NCBI GenBank assembly: GCA_038230595.1
Contig: JBBRMY010000025.1
Coordinates: 1-22,922, forward strand
Direction of reading: 5' to 3'
Length of the DNA: 22,922 bases
Origin: JBBRMY01 sp038230595
GTDB taxonomy: Bacteria > Bacteroidota > Ignavibacteria > Tepidaquicellales > Tepidaquicellaceae
The notes below the pieces were generated by a model. That model had not been told where the DNA came from. It did not search any database and worked only from the letters and a program-made list of their open reading frames with translations. The position numbers were made by a program, and so were the translations under genes. This document shows positions 7,370 to 15,515 of this stretch, piece by piece. The first letter of the stretch is position 1. Every line of letters begins with the position of its first letter.

Positions 7370-8977
7370 CTATTGTACCAAATCCATTTTAAATTCAGAT
7401 GTGAAGTGGAATTTTATATCCGGATTCTTATCCATGGTGAGTCTTAATACCCATTCCGAATCGGCGAAGTAAACTAAGTTACCGTCTTTATCTGTGGCGA
7501 TATTGTTTTTATACCTTATGAAGTCTGCCATTTTTTCTTTATCATCACAGGTTATCCATGTTGCTTTATAATAATTCAATGGCTCGAAACGGCATGATGC
7601 ACCGTATTCATTTAATAATCTATATTGTATAACATCAAATTGCAGCTCTCCGACTGTCCCGATTATTTTTCTTTTACCTTCGTTTTGCATGAACAGCTGA
7701 GCAACACCTTCGTCTGTAAGCTGCATAATTCCTTTGTCAAGCTGCTTCGATTTCATCGGATCGGTATTTATCAGCTCCTTAAATTTCTCAGGAGAGAAGC
7801 TCGGAATACCTTTGAACATCATATTTTCTCCTTCTGTCAGAGTGTCGCCTATCTTGAAATTTCCTGTGTCATAAAGACCGATAACATCTCCAGGAAAAGC
7901 TTCATCGATAATGCTTTTTTCCTGAGCCATGAAGCTGGCAGGAGTAGCAAACCGTAAGTTTTTATCTAATCGTACATGACGGAAATATTTATTACGCTCG
8001 AATTTTCCGGAACATATCCTTAGGAATGCAATTCTGTCTCTGTGTCTTGGATCGAGGTTTGCATGGATCTTAAAAACAAATCCTGAGAAATCTTTTTCTT
8101 CAGGCTCTACTCTTCTCGTATCGGTTTCCCTTCCAAGAGGTTTTGGAGATATCTTTATAAATGTTTCAAGCAGCTCTTTAACTCCGAAATTATTTACAGC
8201 GCTTCCGAAAAATACAGGCGCGATCTCGCCATCTAAATAAGTTTCTTCTGTGAACGGACGATAAACTCCTTCAATAATTTCAACATCGTGTCTTAGCTTT
8301 CCGGCATAAGTATCCAGATATGTTTCAAGCTTTTCATCATCAAGACCTTTAAGTTCAACTATATCAGTTTCTATCTTAGTTTTATTTGCTTCGAAAAGAT
8401 CCAGCCTGTTTTCATATAGATTATATACTCCCTTAAATGTTGAACCCTTGCTTATAGGCCATGTTAGAGGACGAACATGGATATTTAATTTCTGCTCGAT
8501 CTCATCGAGTAGATCAAATGGTTCCTTGCCTTCGCGGTCTAATTTATTAATGAAAATTATTACGGGTGTGTTTCTCATGCGGCAAACAGCCATGAGTTTT
8601 TCCGTTTGCTCTTCAACACCTTTTACAGAATCGACAACAAGTATAACTGAATCGACAGCTGTCAGAGTTCTGTAAGTATCTTCAGCAAAATCCTTGTGAC
8701 CCGGAGTATCGAGAAGATTAATTATAACATCCTTGTAATGAAAAGACATTACGGAAGTTGCAACAGAAATGCCTCTTTGCTTTTCAATTTCCATAAAGTC
8801 GGATGCAGCTGTCTTGCGGATCTTATTTGATTTCACTGCACCGGCTGTCTGGATAGCTCCACCAAAAAGCAAAAGCTTTTCGGTTAGTGTGGTTTTTCCT
8901 GCATCGGGGTGAGAAATTATCGCAAAAGTACGTCTCTTTTTTATTTCTGAAGTTAATTCGGTATTTGTATCGCTCAT
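7370..8977 (-). CDS. prfC: Peptide chain release factor 3 (RF3)
   Basis: The 535-residue protein matches the usual RF3 length of about 530. RF3 is a cytoplasmic translational GTPase that removes RF1/RF2 from the ribosome after peptide release. All GTPase motifs are present: G1 'SHPDAGKTT' (22-30), G2 'RGISVATS' (68-75), G3 'DTPGHKDFAEDTYRTL' (90-105) and G4 'NKLD' (144-147). The 'SHPDAGKTT' and 'FAEDTYRTL' wording separates RF3 from EF-G. The domain II and III region ('HANLDPRHRDRIAFLRICSG', 'GELQFDV') is also RF3-like. The start is ATG 8977. No clear promoter or Shine-Dalgarno is seen; the upstream spacer holds palindromic elements. Confidence 0.96.
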   Translation of the reverse strand: MSDTNTELTSEIKKRRTFAIISHPDAGKTTLTEKLLLFGGAIQTAGAVKSNKIRKTAASDFMEIEKQRGISVATSVMSFHYKDVIINLLDTPGHKDFAEDTYRTLTAVDSVILVVDSVKGVEEQTEKLMAVCRMRNTPVIIFINKLDREGKEPFDLLDEIEQKLNIHVRPLTWPISKGSTFKGVYNLYENRLDLFEANKTKIETDIVELKGLDDEKLETYLDTYAGKLRHDVEIIEGVYRPFTEETYLDGEIAPVFFGSAVNNFGVKELLETFIKISPKPLGRETDTRRVEPEEKDFSGFVFKIHANLDPRHRDRIAFLRICSGKFERNKYFRHVRLDKNLRFATPASFMAQEKSIIDEAFPGDVIGLYDTGNFKIGDTLTEGENMMFKGIPSFSPEKFKELINTDPMKSKQLDKGIMQLTDEGVAQLFMQNEGKRKIIGTVGELQFDVIQYRLLNEYGASCRFEPLNYYKATWITCDDKEKMADFIRYKNNIATDKDGNLVYFADSEWVLRLTMDKNPDIKFHFTSEFKMDLVQ

Positions 8978-9039
8978 TCTTGAAAATAACGAAATGCCGG
9001 ACGAGAATCAGTAGAGAAGGAAGGTAGTTTTTGATTCTT

Positions 9040-9076
9040 AACCTGACAGGTTTTCAATCCTGGCAGATTATTTTTT
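9040..9076 (+). terminator. Imperfect terminator-like hairpin with a plus-strand T run
   Basis: AACCTGACAGG (from 9040) pairs with CCTGGCAGATT (to 9069) with two internal mismatches, followed by ATTTTTTA. It has the same CCTGnCAG core as other terminators here. However, both flanking genes are on the minus strand, so its T run faces the wrong way for them. It may be a stray or mobile hairpin rather than a working terminator. Confidence 0.4.
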
Positions 9077-9084
9077 ATAATTTC

Positions 9085-9145
9085 ACCCCTCCGGGGTTTG
9101 TAATTTATTCATCATAGTCTTATAATAATGACATCCCTTCGGGAT
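9085..9145. repeat. Paired hairpin REP-like element (ACCCC-TCC-GGGGT and ATCCC-TTC-GGGAT)
   Basis: Two short GC-rich hairpins lie 36 nt apart in an otherwise AT-rich spacer: ACCCC (9085-9089) with GGGGT (9093-9097), and ATCCC (9133-9137) with GGGAT (9141-9145). Each has a tight 3-nt loop. Paired short palindromes like this are typical of REP/BIME elements, which RAYT-type Y1 transposases mobilise; no such transposase is in the window. The element lies between the membrane-protein gene and prfC. Confidence 0.5.
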
Positions 9146-9175
9146 TTCCCTGTTATGTAAAGCTCTTACCCTCTC

Positions 9176-9757
9176 TTAAAAATGCTGTTCAATAAGCTGT
9201 TCGTTTTGTTTAGCACCCATTGAGGAAGATTGACGAAACAGGAAACCTGCACCAGCAAAGAGCACTGAGAAGAATGCATTCAATGCGAAAATACCTAAAA
9301 TACCGGGAGCTTCATCAAAGCTTGTATTGGATTTCCAGAAGACCAAACCTATGATGGGGACGAACATCTGAGCTACAGCCATGGAAAACAGGGTGAGAGA
9401 TAATCCCCGCGCGTGAAGTCTTGAGATTATCCCTCCTATGATGCCTACTAAAAGTACCCCTCCATACATCAGATTAATGGGATTATTTTCTGATCCGATA
9501 ATTCCAACTGCAAGATTTATCCAGATCAGCATTAGAGATGCCATGACAGACAAACCAACTGCGAAACGGAATGTTGTATTACTCGATCTTCTTGATACAA
9601 GCATATATGTCAGACCTGTTCCGAAGAGCAGAAGACCTGCAACACAAAAATCGAATGGGCTCCAGTTTACTTCTTTTGAAAACTGCATAGCAATAAATGG
9701 GATCAGCAGCAATAATACTGTTCCGATCGCAACTTTAAGTATGTTATTATTTTTCAA
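9176..9757 (-). CDS. Conserved-looking small multi-pass membrane protein, function unknown
   Basis: The protein has 193 residues with about six hydrophobic segments (near residues 7-24, 36-54, 66-87, 97-112, 119-140 and 152-174). It has a short polar C-terminal tail ('SSSMGAKQNEQLIEQHF') and belongs in the inner membrane. I recognise no catalytic or transport motif and cannot name a family. The start is TTG 9757: an in-frame TAA lies four codons upstream and the next internal ATG (Met24) would remove the first membrane segment. It is transcribed on its own from a good Bacteroidota-type promoter about 45 nt upstream and points toward prfC, but the 198-nt spacer with palindromes makes co-transcription with prfC uncertain. 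Confidence 0.75.
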   Translation of the reverse strand: MKNNNILKVAIGTVLLLLIPFIAMQFSKEVNWSPFDFCVAGLLLFGTGLTYMLVSRRSSNTTFRFAVGLSVMASLMLIWINLAVGIIGSENNPINLMYGGVLLVGIIGGIISRLHARGLSLTLFSMAVAQMFVPIIGLVFWKSNTSFDEAPGILGIFALNAFFSVLFAGAGFLFRQSSSMGAKQNEQLIEQHF

Positions 9758-9802
9758 ATTTAGAATTTAATTTTTGACTTATATGCAAAGCACTTTGTAT
9801 TA

Positions 9803-9834
9803 CAAAGTTAATTATTACAATTGTTACATGCAAA
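9803..9834 (-). promoter_or_regulatory. Bacteroidota-type promoter for the small membrane protein
   Basis: Read on the minus strand, TTTG (9834-9831) is followed after 20 nt by TAACTTTG (9810-9803). This matches the -33 TTTG and -7 TAnnTTTG elements with proper spacing. The -7 element ends 45 nt before the TTG start at 9757. It is the best promoter in the window. Confidence 0.65.
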
Positions 9835-9961
9835 TCAATTTTTATTGGTGTTTGAATTGCTAGCGTCTTCCAAAACTAATACATAAATGAATGGTTTTTA
9901 TTTGCGATGAATGGATTCAGGTTAAAAGCTTGCTGGAATGACAGTGGATTTTTGACCGATT

Positions 9962-11038
9962 CTAATTTATCAACTCCTTCACCTCTTTACCGACTTTGTT
10001 GAGGCTGGCGGTATTTTGCTTAAAAAGCTTTAATGCAGCTGCATTTATATCTGCAATTGAAATCTTCTTCCATTTTTCAATGTCTTTTTCAAAGTCATTT
10101 TTAAGCAGAGTTTTTGAAAGATCTCTTAACATGCAATAGTTTGCAAATCCATGCGAATTGCTTCTGTCAGAATGTGATGCATTATTAATGAAAAAAGAGA
10201 TGAGTTCGTAAAATTTATCTTTTCTATAGATGAGCTCGACCAGCTTTGCACGGTATTCAAGATCCGCTCCGGATAGTTTAGCATAAACTTTATAATCTGC
10301 AAAATGCTGCCCTTCATGCTGCAAGTAGCTGACCCTGAAAGTTTCGCTGTTAAGATCATAAGCAGAGCCTACACAATAAAGAGCATCACTCGTTGCCCAG
10401 CCTCCGGGATAATATCTTCCGAAAGTCGCATACTCTTCCCAGCCTAATGAAACAACATCTTCCATGAAAACAACATGCACATCAATTTTTGTTTCGGGCA
10501 GCTCCACTTTATAATTAACCTTATTTTCTTTTGACCAGACCAGGAGATCGAAATAAGGACCCGTTCTTCCGTTTGCAACATTAAAACCTCTTTCATTCAG
10601 CAGGTTTTTCGAATAAGTAGTAATGTCATTATATATGGAATCCTTACTAACATCTTTATCCTTGTAATAAATATTCCAGATGTATTCAGTCAGGTCGCTT
10701 GTAAATAAATGGTCTGCATCAGAAAGTGAAAGCCTGTTCAGCAAAGCATTTTTCCAGTAGGTGAGATAAATATTATAAACAGAGATCAGAACCGTATCTG
10801 AAGTTTTAAATTTGAACTCTTCGTTCTCAAACTTGAAACGGTGGTAGTATTTATTTTTGATCTCAAGCTGTTTTTCATCGAGTTTTGAATCATTGGTTTC
10901 GTCAAGCTTAGTAATGATCGAGCTGACATTTCCACCGAGTGCAGAGTAATAAAGATCGTTAATGTTGAAATCGCTTTGAGCCATAGAATGAATTGAGAAA
11001 ATTAGGCAGAAGAAGACTATGTAAAAAGGAATTTTCAT
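9962..11038 (-). CDS. Secreted protein with an HEGQH putative zincin metallopeptidase motif
   Basis: The protein has 358 residues. Residues 1-20 are a signal peptide (hydrophobic core 'YIVFFCLIFSIHSMA', then Q), so it is periplasmic or beyond. There is no T9SS tail and no lipobox cysteine at the cleavage point. Residues 241-245 read HEGQH, matching the HExxH zinc-binding and catalytic motif of zincins. Fifteen residues later 'EYRA' (261-264) fits an ExxA motif, where a gluzincin would place its third zinc ligand. The rest ('GRTGPYFDLLVW', 'GRYYPGGWATSDALYCVG') is not a family I recognise. Peptidase activity is inferred from the motif alone. The gene is divergent from the arylsulfotransferase-like gene, with 103 nt between starts, and no clear promoter match is seen. 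Confidence 0.7.
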   Translation of the reverse strand: MKIPFYIVFFCLIFSIHSMAQSDFNINDLYYSALGGNVSSIITKLDETNDSKLDEKQLEIKNKYYHRFKFENEEFKFKTSDTVLISVYNIYLTYWKNALLNRLSLSDADHLFTSDLTEYIWNIYYKDKDVSKDSIYNDITTYSKNLLNERGFNVANGRTGPYFDLLVWSKENKVNYKVELPETKIDVHVVFMEDVVSLGWEEYATFGRYYPGGWATSDALYCVGSAYDLNSETFRVSYLQHEGQHFADYKVYAKLSGADLEYRAKLVELIYRKDKFYELISFFINNASHSDRSNSHGFANYCMLRDLSKTLLKNDFEKDIEKWKKISIADINAAALKLFKQNTASLNKVGKEVKELIN

Positions 11039-11141
11039 TTCTTTGGTTTACGATGGACCAGAAGATTTAGTTGGAATAGTATAATTTTTCCTGTCAATAA
11101 TATATATATTCGTCTTTACTAATGTTAGAATGTACTAATTA

Positions 11142-12776
11142 ATGAAGAAATTATTACTTTTAATTGTACTGTTCCCGGCAATATGCTTTTCTCAATTCAT
11201 TCCCTTTAATCCTTATGTCTATAATAATACAAACACAGGTTATTATTTCTTTTCTACATTCAAGCGGAATGGAGTTTCACCTTTATATAAGCCGGCACTA
11301 ATGATTTTAGATGATAAAGGTAGAACGGTTTTTTATAAAATATTTTCAACCGGTTCTGCAAATGATTTTAAGATTGCACCCAACAAAATGATGTCTTATA
11401 GTACATCCATTACAGGTTCGACTTTTTTAATTATGGATTCCACATTCAACCTGAAAGATACAATAAGATGTGTAAATGGAATAACCACTGACGGGCATGA
11501 CATGCAGATACTTTCAAACGGGCATTATCTGATAATTGGTTTTGAAAACAGGATAATGAATTTAAGCTCCTACAACTGGTTCAGCGGAAATGGTTCACCA
11601 GGAAGTACTACAGCACAGGTAAAATGCGGAGTGCTTCAGGAGCTTGATGAAAATAAGAATCTTGTATGGGAATGGAAAACAGCAGATCATTTTCAATTTT
11701 CAGATGTACAGGAAGAGTGGCTCGATAGCCCAACGACAGTAGACTGGACACACTGTAATGCAGTCGAAATGGATACAGACGGCAATGTTATTTTATCAGT
11801 TCGATATTTCAGTGAGTTAGTAAAAATAAACAGGAACACCGGTGCAATAATATGGCGCATGGGCGGAAAGAATAATCAATTTACATTTCCGGGTGATCCG
11901 TTAAATGGATTTTACGGACAGCACGATCCCCGAAGATCATCACCCGGAAAGATAACACTTTTTGATAATGGTAAAACCGGAACACCATCACATGCTGCCC
12001 GCGGACTTGAATACCAGGTTGATGAAGTAAATAAGATCGCATCTTACATCTGGAGTTATACTATCAGTCCTGGAATCGTTAGTCCTGCAATGGGAAGTAC
12101 AAGCAAGCTATCAAACGGGAATTACTTAGTGGATGGCGGTAGAATAAACATAACAAATACAATTGTATCTGTGAATTCATCAGGCAGTAAAGTTTTTGAA
12201 TTAAATTTTCCTGATACATCAACATCATACAGAGCTTTTAATTATTCGACATTGCCATTCAGGCTGCATCGTCCTTTAATTACATGTTACAACGAAAGCG
12301 GTGTAAATTATCTTGACGCAGGAAGCGGATACACAACATATCAGTGGTCAAATGGGGCAACCACTCAGAGAATTCCGATAACAAGCATTGACACATATTA
12401 TGTGTATGTTAATTATGGAAGCGGAATGATAAGCTCGGAAAGAAAAGCAGTTACAAACCTGAGCAATCCGTGCACTTCATCCGGAATAAATTATGAAGGA
12501 GAAGTTGTCGGTGAGAGTTATTCCCTTTATCAGAATTTTCCAAACCCTTTTAATCCTGTCACGCAGATCCGGTTTTCAATTCCACGATCAGAAAATGTAT
12601 CTTTAATAGTTTATGATGTTATGGGAAAAGAAGTCGAAATTCTTTTAGATGGATATAAAAATGCAGGCACCTATTTAATCTCGTTTAACGCTTCAGGCTT
12701 TCCAAGCGGAGTTTATTATTATAAATTAAAAACTTCAACTTATACTGAAACAAGAAGAATGGTATTGGTAAAATAA
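11142..12776 (+). CDS. Arylsulfotransferase (ASST)-like secreted protein with T9SS sorting domain
   Basis: The protein has 544 residues. Residues 1-18 are a signal peptide ('LLLLIVLFPAICFSQ'). Residues about 25-360 resemble the beta-propeller ASST family, which transfers sulfate between phenolic compounds without PAPS. Matching features are 'DGHDMQILSNGHYLI' (117-131), 'WTHCNAVEMDTDGNVILS' (202-219), 'INRNTGAIIWRMGG' (229-242) and 'QHDPR' (260-264). Several of these histidines could serve as the sulfate-carrying residue; which one does cannot be decided here. Residues about 381-440 are a small Ig-like module ('YQWSNGATTQ'), and 460-544 are a type A sorting domain ('YQNFPNPFNPVTQI', final 'MVLVK'). 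Some proteins in this superfamily are not sulfotransferases, so the activity is inference. It converges with the RidA-like gene, 60 nt away, without a clear terminator. Confidence 0.82.
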   Translation: MKKLLLLIVLFPAICFSQFIPFNPYVYNNTNTGYYFFSTFKRNGVSPLYKPALMILDDKGRTVFYKIFSTGSANDFKIAPNKMMSYSTSITGSTFLIMDSTFNLKDTIRCVNGITTDGHDMQILSNGHYLIIGFENRIMNLSSYNWFSGNGSPGSTTAQVKCGVLQELDENKNLVWEWKTADHFQFSDVQEEWLDSPTTVDWTHCNAVEMDTDGNVILSVRYFSELVKINRNTGAIIWRMGGKNNQFTFPGDPLNGFYGQHDPRRSSPGKITLFDNGKTGTPSHAARGLEYQVDEVNKIASYIWSYTISPGIVSPAMGSTSKLSNGNYLVDGGRINITNTIVSVNSSGSKVFELNFPDTSTSYRAFNYSTLPFRLHRPLITCYNESGVNYLDAGSGYTTYQWSNGATTQRIPITSIDTYYVYVNYGSGMISSERKAVTNLSNPCTSSGINYEGEVVGESYSLYQNFPNPFNPVTQIRFSIPRSENVSLIVYDVMGKEVEILLDGYKNAGTYLISFNASGFPSGVYYYKLKTSTYTETRRMVLVK

Positions 12777-12836
12777 ATTTTTAAGCGGGAATTGATGTTT
12801 AAAGAGAGATGATGATTAAAAACCAAGAGGTCGTAA

Positions 12837-13190
12837 TTATTTTTTTACAGCAGTCATCTGCATTTCTACAAGCAAGCCGGGGCTTAGTTTTGCTTCAATA
12901 CAAACTCTTTGAGGCCAGTTGTCCGGGTTAGATCCTACCCATTCATTCCATAAAACATCAAATTCATTTTTAGAATTTATATCTGTAAGAAAGATCTGAA
13001 CAGAAAGCATATGACTTTTGTCAGAACCGGCTTTTTCCAGCATGTTATCGGCTAAACTGAACATTTCATTTACCTGACCTTTAAGATCTAAAGTTGTTGT
13101 TCTCGCATTTGAAACCAGCCATATCAGCTTATCAAAGGAAACAGCATTGCTTCTGCCTTTTGATCCGGAATTAAATCGTGTTATTTTCAT
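12837..13190 (-). CDS. RidA/YjgF-family protein
   Basis: The 117-residue length fits the Rid family, small trimeric proteins whose canonical member hydrolyses reactive imine/enamine intermediates from PLP enzymes. The C-terminal half carries the signature: 'WPQRVCIEAKLSPGLLVEMQMTA', given in two parts as R95 in 'PQRVCIEA' and E109 in 'LLVEMQMTA'. The arginine corresponds to the substrate-carboxylate-binding Arg of E. coli RidA. The spacing to the Glu is one residue shorter than in canonical RidA, so this is probably another Rid subfamily. It is the last gene of the five-gene minus-strand operon. Its ATG directly follows the TGA of the VOC gene, with no gap, suggesting translational coupling. 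Its link to the ABC transporter is unknown. Confidence 0.85.
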   Translation of the reverse strand: MKITRFNSGSKGRSNAVSFDKLIWLVSNARTTTLDLKGQVNEMFSLADNMLEKAGSDKSHMLSVQIFLTDINSKNEFDVLWNEWVGSNPDNWPQRVCIEAKLSPGLLVEMQMTAVKK

Positions 13191-13592
13191 TCATATTTTT
13201 TTCTCTTTCGGTTCTATCAGATCCCATAGATTCCCGTAAAGGTCTTCAAATACTGCAACCGTACCCCACTTTTCAGCTACAGGTTCACGAATGATCTTTA
13301 CTTTTTTCTCAAGTAAGTTATTATAATCTCTTTGAAAATTATCTGTATTAAGAAATAAAAAAACTCTTCCGCCGGTTTGATTTCCGACTCTGCTTTTTTG
13401 CTCCTTGTTTGCAGCTTTTGCGAGCAAAAGCGAAAAGCTTTGTTCTCCGGCAGGGGCGATCAGAACCCATCTTTTGGAATCGCTCAAAACAGTATCTTCT
13501 AATACAGAAAAATTCAACTTTTCTGAATAGAAGCTGATAGCTTCGTCATAATCGTTAACGAGCAATGCAATATGTGCGAGCTTTTGTGACAA
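13191..13592 (-). CDS. VOC-superfamily (glyoxalase/bleomycin-resistance fold) protein
   Basis: The 133 residues form two paired beta-alpha-beta-beta-beta modules: 'LAHIALLVNDYDEAISFY' (5-22) opens the first, and 'GGRVFLFL' (74-81) opens the second. The typical ending 'FEDLYGNLWDLIEP' is at 115-128. H7 and E127 sit at two usual metal-ligand positions. The position where glyoxalases usually have a second-module His is hydrophobic here, so metal binding and glyoxalase I activity are doubtful. The start is TTG 13592, one codon after the TAG of the lipoprotein gene and in the same frame; no upstream ATG is possible. Its substrate is unknown. It belongs to the operon running from 16442 to 12837. 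Confidence 0.85.
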   Translation of the reverse strand: MSQKLAHIALLVNDYDEAISFYSEKLNFSVLEDTVLSDSKRWVLIAPAGEQSFSLLLAKAANKEQKSRVGNQTGGRVFLFLNTDNFQRDYNNLLEKKVKIIREPVAEKWGTVAVFEDLYGNLWDLIEPKEKKI

Positions 13593-13595
13593 TAT

Positions 13596-14681
13596 CTATT
13601 TTGGAGATAAAACTGAATTCTGTCTGAAAGCCTTTATGTTATCACTGTTGACCTTCATTTCAACCAGAACGGTTTTATCAACGCTGGTGATAGTAGTGTT
13701 GTCGAGTATTTTATCTGTGGAGGACTTGTTATTGCCCTGTATTGAAGAGTTGATCTTTGAAAATGAAATTATTCCGTTCACTATGCTTTTGAAATAATCT
13801 GAATACTGCTGTTCAGTAAATTCTGTCTGAATTAAAAATGTAAGATCTTTATTCATCAGAATTGAAAATGACATAGATTTTGCATCCTTATATATCTTGT
13901 CAATATCAGCGATCAGATTTTCATTCGCATTATTTTTTTTCTGAGAATTTGTATCAGCCGCCATTCTGCCTGAATCACTTAAAAGATTTCCTGAAGCATT
14001 GGGCAGAGTATTAGTAGATTCTATAAAATTCTGAAAAACTCCCCTGATAAATGTTCGTTCAGTTGAAACCATCCAGATATTATCTTTATAAATTATATTC
14101 TCGATCGCATCCATCATTCCCTTATTCTTTCTTAATCTATATGTAGCCGTATCTTTTACTGCCATCATTTCGTCGATCTGCTTAAGATAGTTACTTGCGC
14201 AGATAGTATAGTCGTCTTTAAAAAAGAAATATAAGCCATTATCTGTTTTGGAATAAACTGCAGTTCCATCAGCATAAACACTTTTCTTAAATGTAGAATC
14301 AGTTGCTAAAAAAGTATTCAGTCTGTTCTTATCAAAGAGTCCCTTTAATACTATAGAATTCTCCCCTTCCCATGAATTTGCATAGTAAAGCTCATCTAAG
14401 CCATATGACAATGAAACTCCAGTTGCCTGCTTAAAAGTATTCAGCATTGACCCGAAAGTCTTTTCTGCATTAAGAATAGAGTCTGAAATATTAGCTTTCC
14501 AGAACTCAGTTGAATTCATATTCTTAAAATTCAGATACATTACGAACTGAGGATTCTCCTGAAGATAATTCAGATTATTTTTAACGGATATGGAAAGCTT
14601 GTCAGGCTTTGGAGTATTCGAGCATGATGCAATTGTCAGAGCAATTACCGCAGACAATATATAAAGGGAAAGCTTTCTCAT
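13596..14681 (-). CDS. Uncharacterised lipoprotein encoded with an ABC exporter
   Basis: The 361-residue protein begins with a lipoprotein signal peptide: basic start 'MRK', a hydrophobic core, and a lipobox 'LTIASC' with the acylated cysteine at position 20. It should be membrane-anchored in the envelope. The mature part is mixed alpha/beta without a motif I recognise ('NPQFVMYLNFKNM', 'YLKQIDEMMAVKDTATYRL'), with a low-complexity, S/N-rich stretch at about residues 222-256. The layout (self-contained ~150-residue halves with 'FKDDYTICAS'-like strands) is weakly like DUF3352-type lipoproteins, but this is not secure. It starts 6 nt after the permease stop and is followed by the VOC gene after 3 nt, so it is firmly in the operon and may work with the ABC transporter. 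Confidence 0.8.
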   Translation of the reverse strand: MRKLSLYILSAVIALTIASCSNTPKPDKLSISVKNNLNYLQENPQFVMYLNFKNMNSTEFWKANISDSILNAEKTFGSMLNTFKQATGVSLSYGLDELYYANSWEGENSIVLKGLFDKNRLNTFLATDSTFKKSVYADGTAVYSKTDNGLYFFFKDDYTICASNYLKQIDEMMAVKDTATYRLRKNKGMMDAIENIIYKDNIWMVSTERTFIRGVFQNFIESTNTLPNASGNLLSDSGRMAADTNSQKKNNANENLIADIDKIYKDAKSMSFSILMNKDLTFLIQTEFTEQQYSDYFKSIVNGIISFSKINSSIQGNNKSSTDKILDNTTITSVDKTVLVEMKVNSDNIKAFRQNSVLSPK

Positions 14682-14687
14682 AATATT

Positions 14688-15500
14688 TTAATAATCTTTC
14701 TTTTTAAAGTAAAAGATCGAAACTGAAAGACACGTAACCATAAGCAGAAATGAGGTTATCAGTGGCTGCCAGGATTTTACTGCTTCGCCTTGTAATAAGG
14801 ATTTGGAGATAATATTCAGATCTCCGGGCTTTGGCAGGATATAATAGAATAAGTTTAAAATGAATTGTATAGTTCCGTTTGTTATAAAGCCATACAGAAC
14901 TGTTTCTCTTGATCCGAGCAATGGTGTAATTACAAAAACCAGAAAAATATTTATGATTATCGTTAGTACTGTACTTTGAGTCAGCAATCCTATCAATATC
15001 ACAACTGAATAAATAACTGCAAAAGAAAAAGTAAGCCAGAGTATAGTTGTAAGAAATGGAAAATACCAGTAACCCGATTTAGCCGAGACAATTATCCATA
15101 CCGCTCCTAACAGATAAACAAGACTGGCAAAAATAAGAAGTACTCCGCCCGAAAATTTACCTAAAATTATCTGTGGTCTGGAGATAGGCTTTGAAAGCAA
15201 AAGATCGATGCTTCCCTTTTCCAGCATAGATGGAATGAATGAAGAGACCGATACTATGCAGAATGTTATTATCAGCAGATAAGATATATCTACCATAAAT
15301 CCCAGCGAGCCAATAACAAATTGCTTTGCTGCATCCTGACCTGTCAATTTCATAGTATCAACCATTCCCTGTACGGAATCCATATTTACCATCAGCAAAA
15401 AGATGATAATGATAAGCGTGGATATTCCAAAAAATCCCAGGAATATTTTTTTTGCAATGGCTTCTCTGAATACGCCGTATATTAATGCTTTGAATTTCAA
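14688..15500 (-). CDS. ABC-2 type transporter permease
   Basis: The 270-residue integral inner-membrane protein has about six membrane segments (near 18-38, 70-90, 117-139, 150-172, 177-195 and 243-264). Between the second and third lies 'MLEKGSIDLLLSKPISRPQIILGK' in outline: residues E94-K95-G96, L100-L102 and P105, the conserved cytoplasmic ABC-2/NosY-type motif. It would form the channel of an exporter with the ATPase encoded upstream; the cargo is unknown. The start is TTG 15500, 15 nt after the ATPase stop and preceded by AAAGGA, one of the few Shine-Dalgarno-like sequences here. No in-frame ATG lies between the ATPase stop and this TTG. Confidence 0.9.
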   Translation of the reverse strand: MKFKALIYGVFREAIAKKIFLGFFGISTLIIIIFLLMVNMDSVQGMVDTMKLTGQDAAKQFVIGSLGFMVDISYLLIITFCIVSVSSFIPSMLEKGSIDLLLSKPISRPQIILGKFSGGVLLIFASLVYLLGAVWIIVSAKSGYWYFPFLTTILWLTFSFAVIYSVVILIGLLTQSTVLTIIINIFLVFVITPLLGSRETVLYGFITNGTIQFILNLFYYILPKPGDLNIISKSLLQGEAVKSWQPLITSFLLMVTCLSVSIFYFKKKDY

Positions 15501-15515
15501 AAGGTTTCCTTTGTT

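Noticed and set aside
7248..7472. Plus-strand open frame of 74 codons in the prfC-methyltransferase spacer
   Set aside because: It runs into the 3' end of prfC on the opposite strand, shows no recognisable domain or start signal, and is probably chance.
12777..12836. A bidirectional terminator between the arylsulfotransferase-like and RidA-like genes
   Set aside because: Only a 3-bp stem (ACC/GGT) before a short T run could be found, too weak to call.
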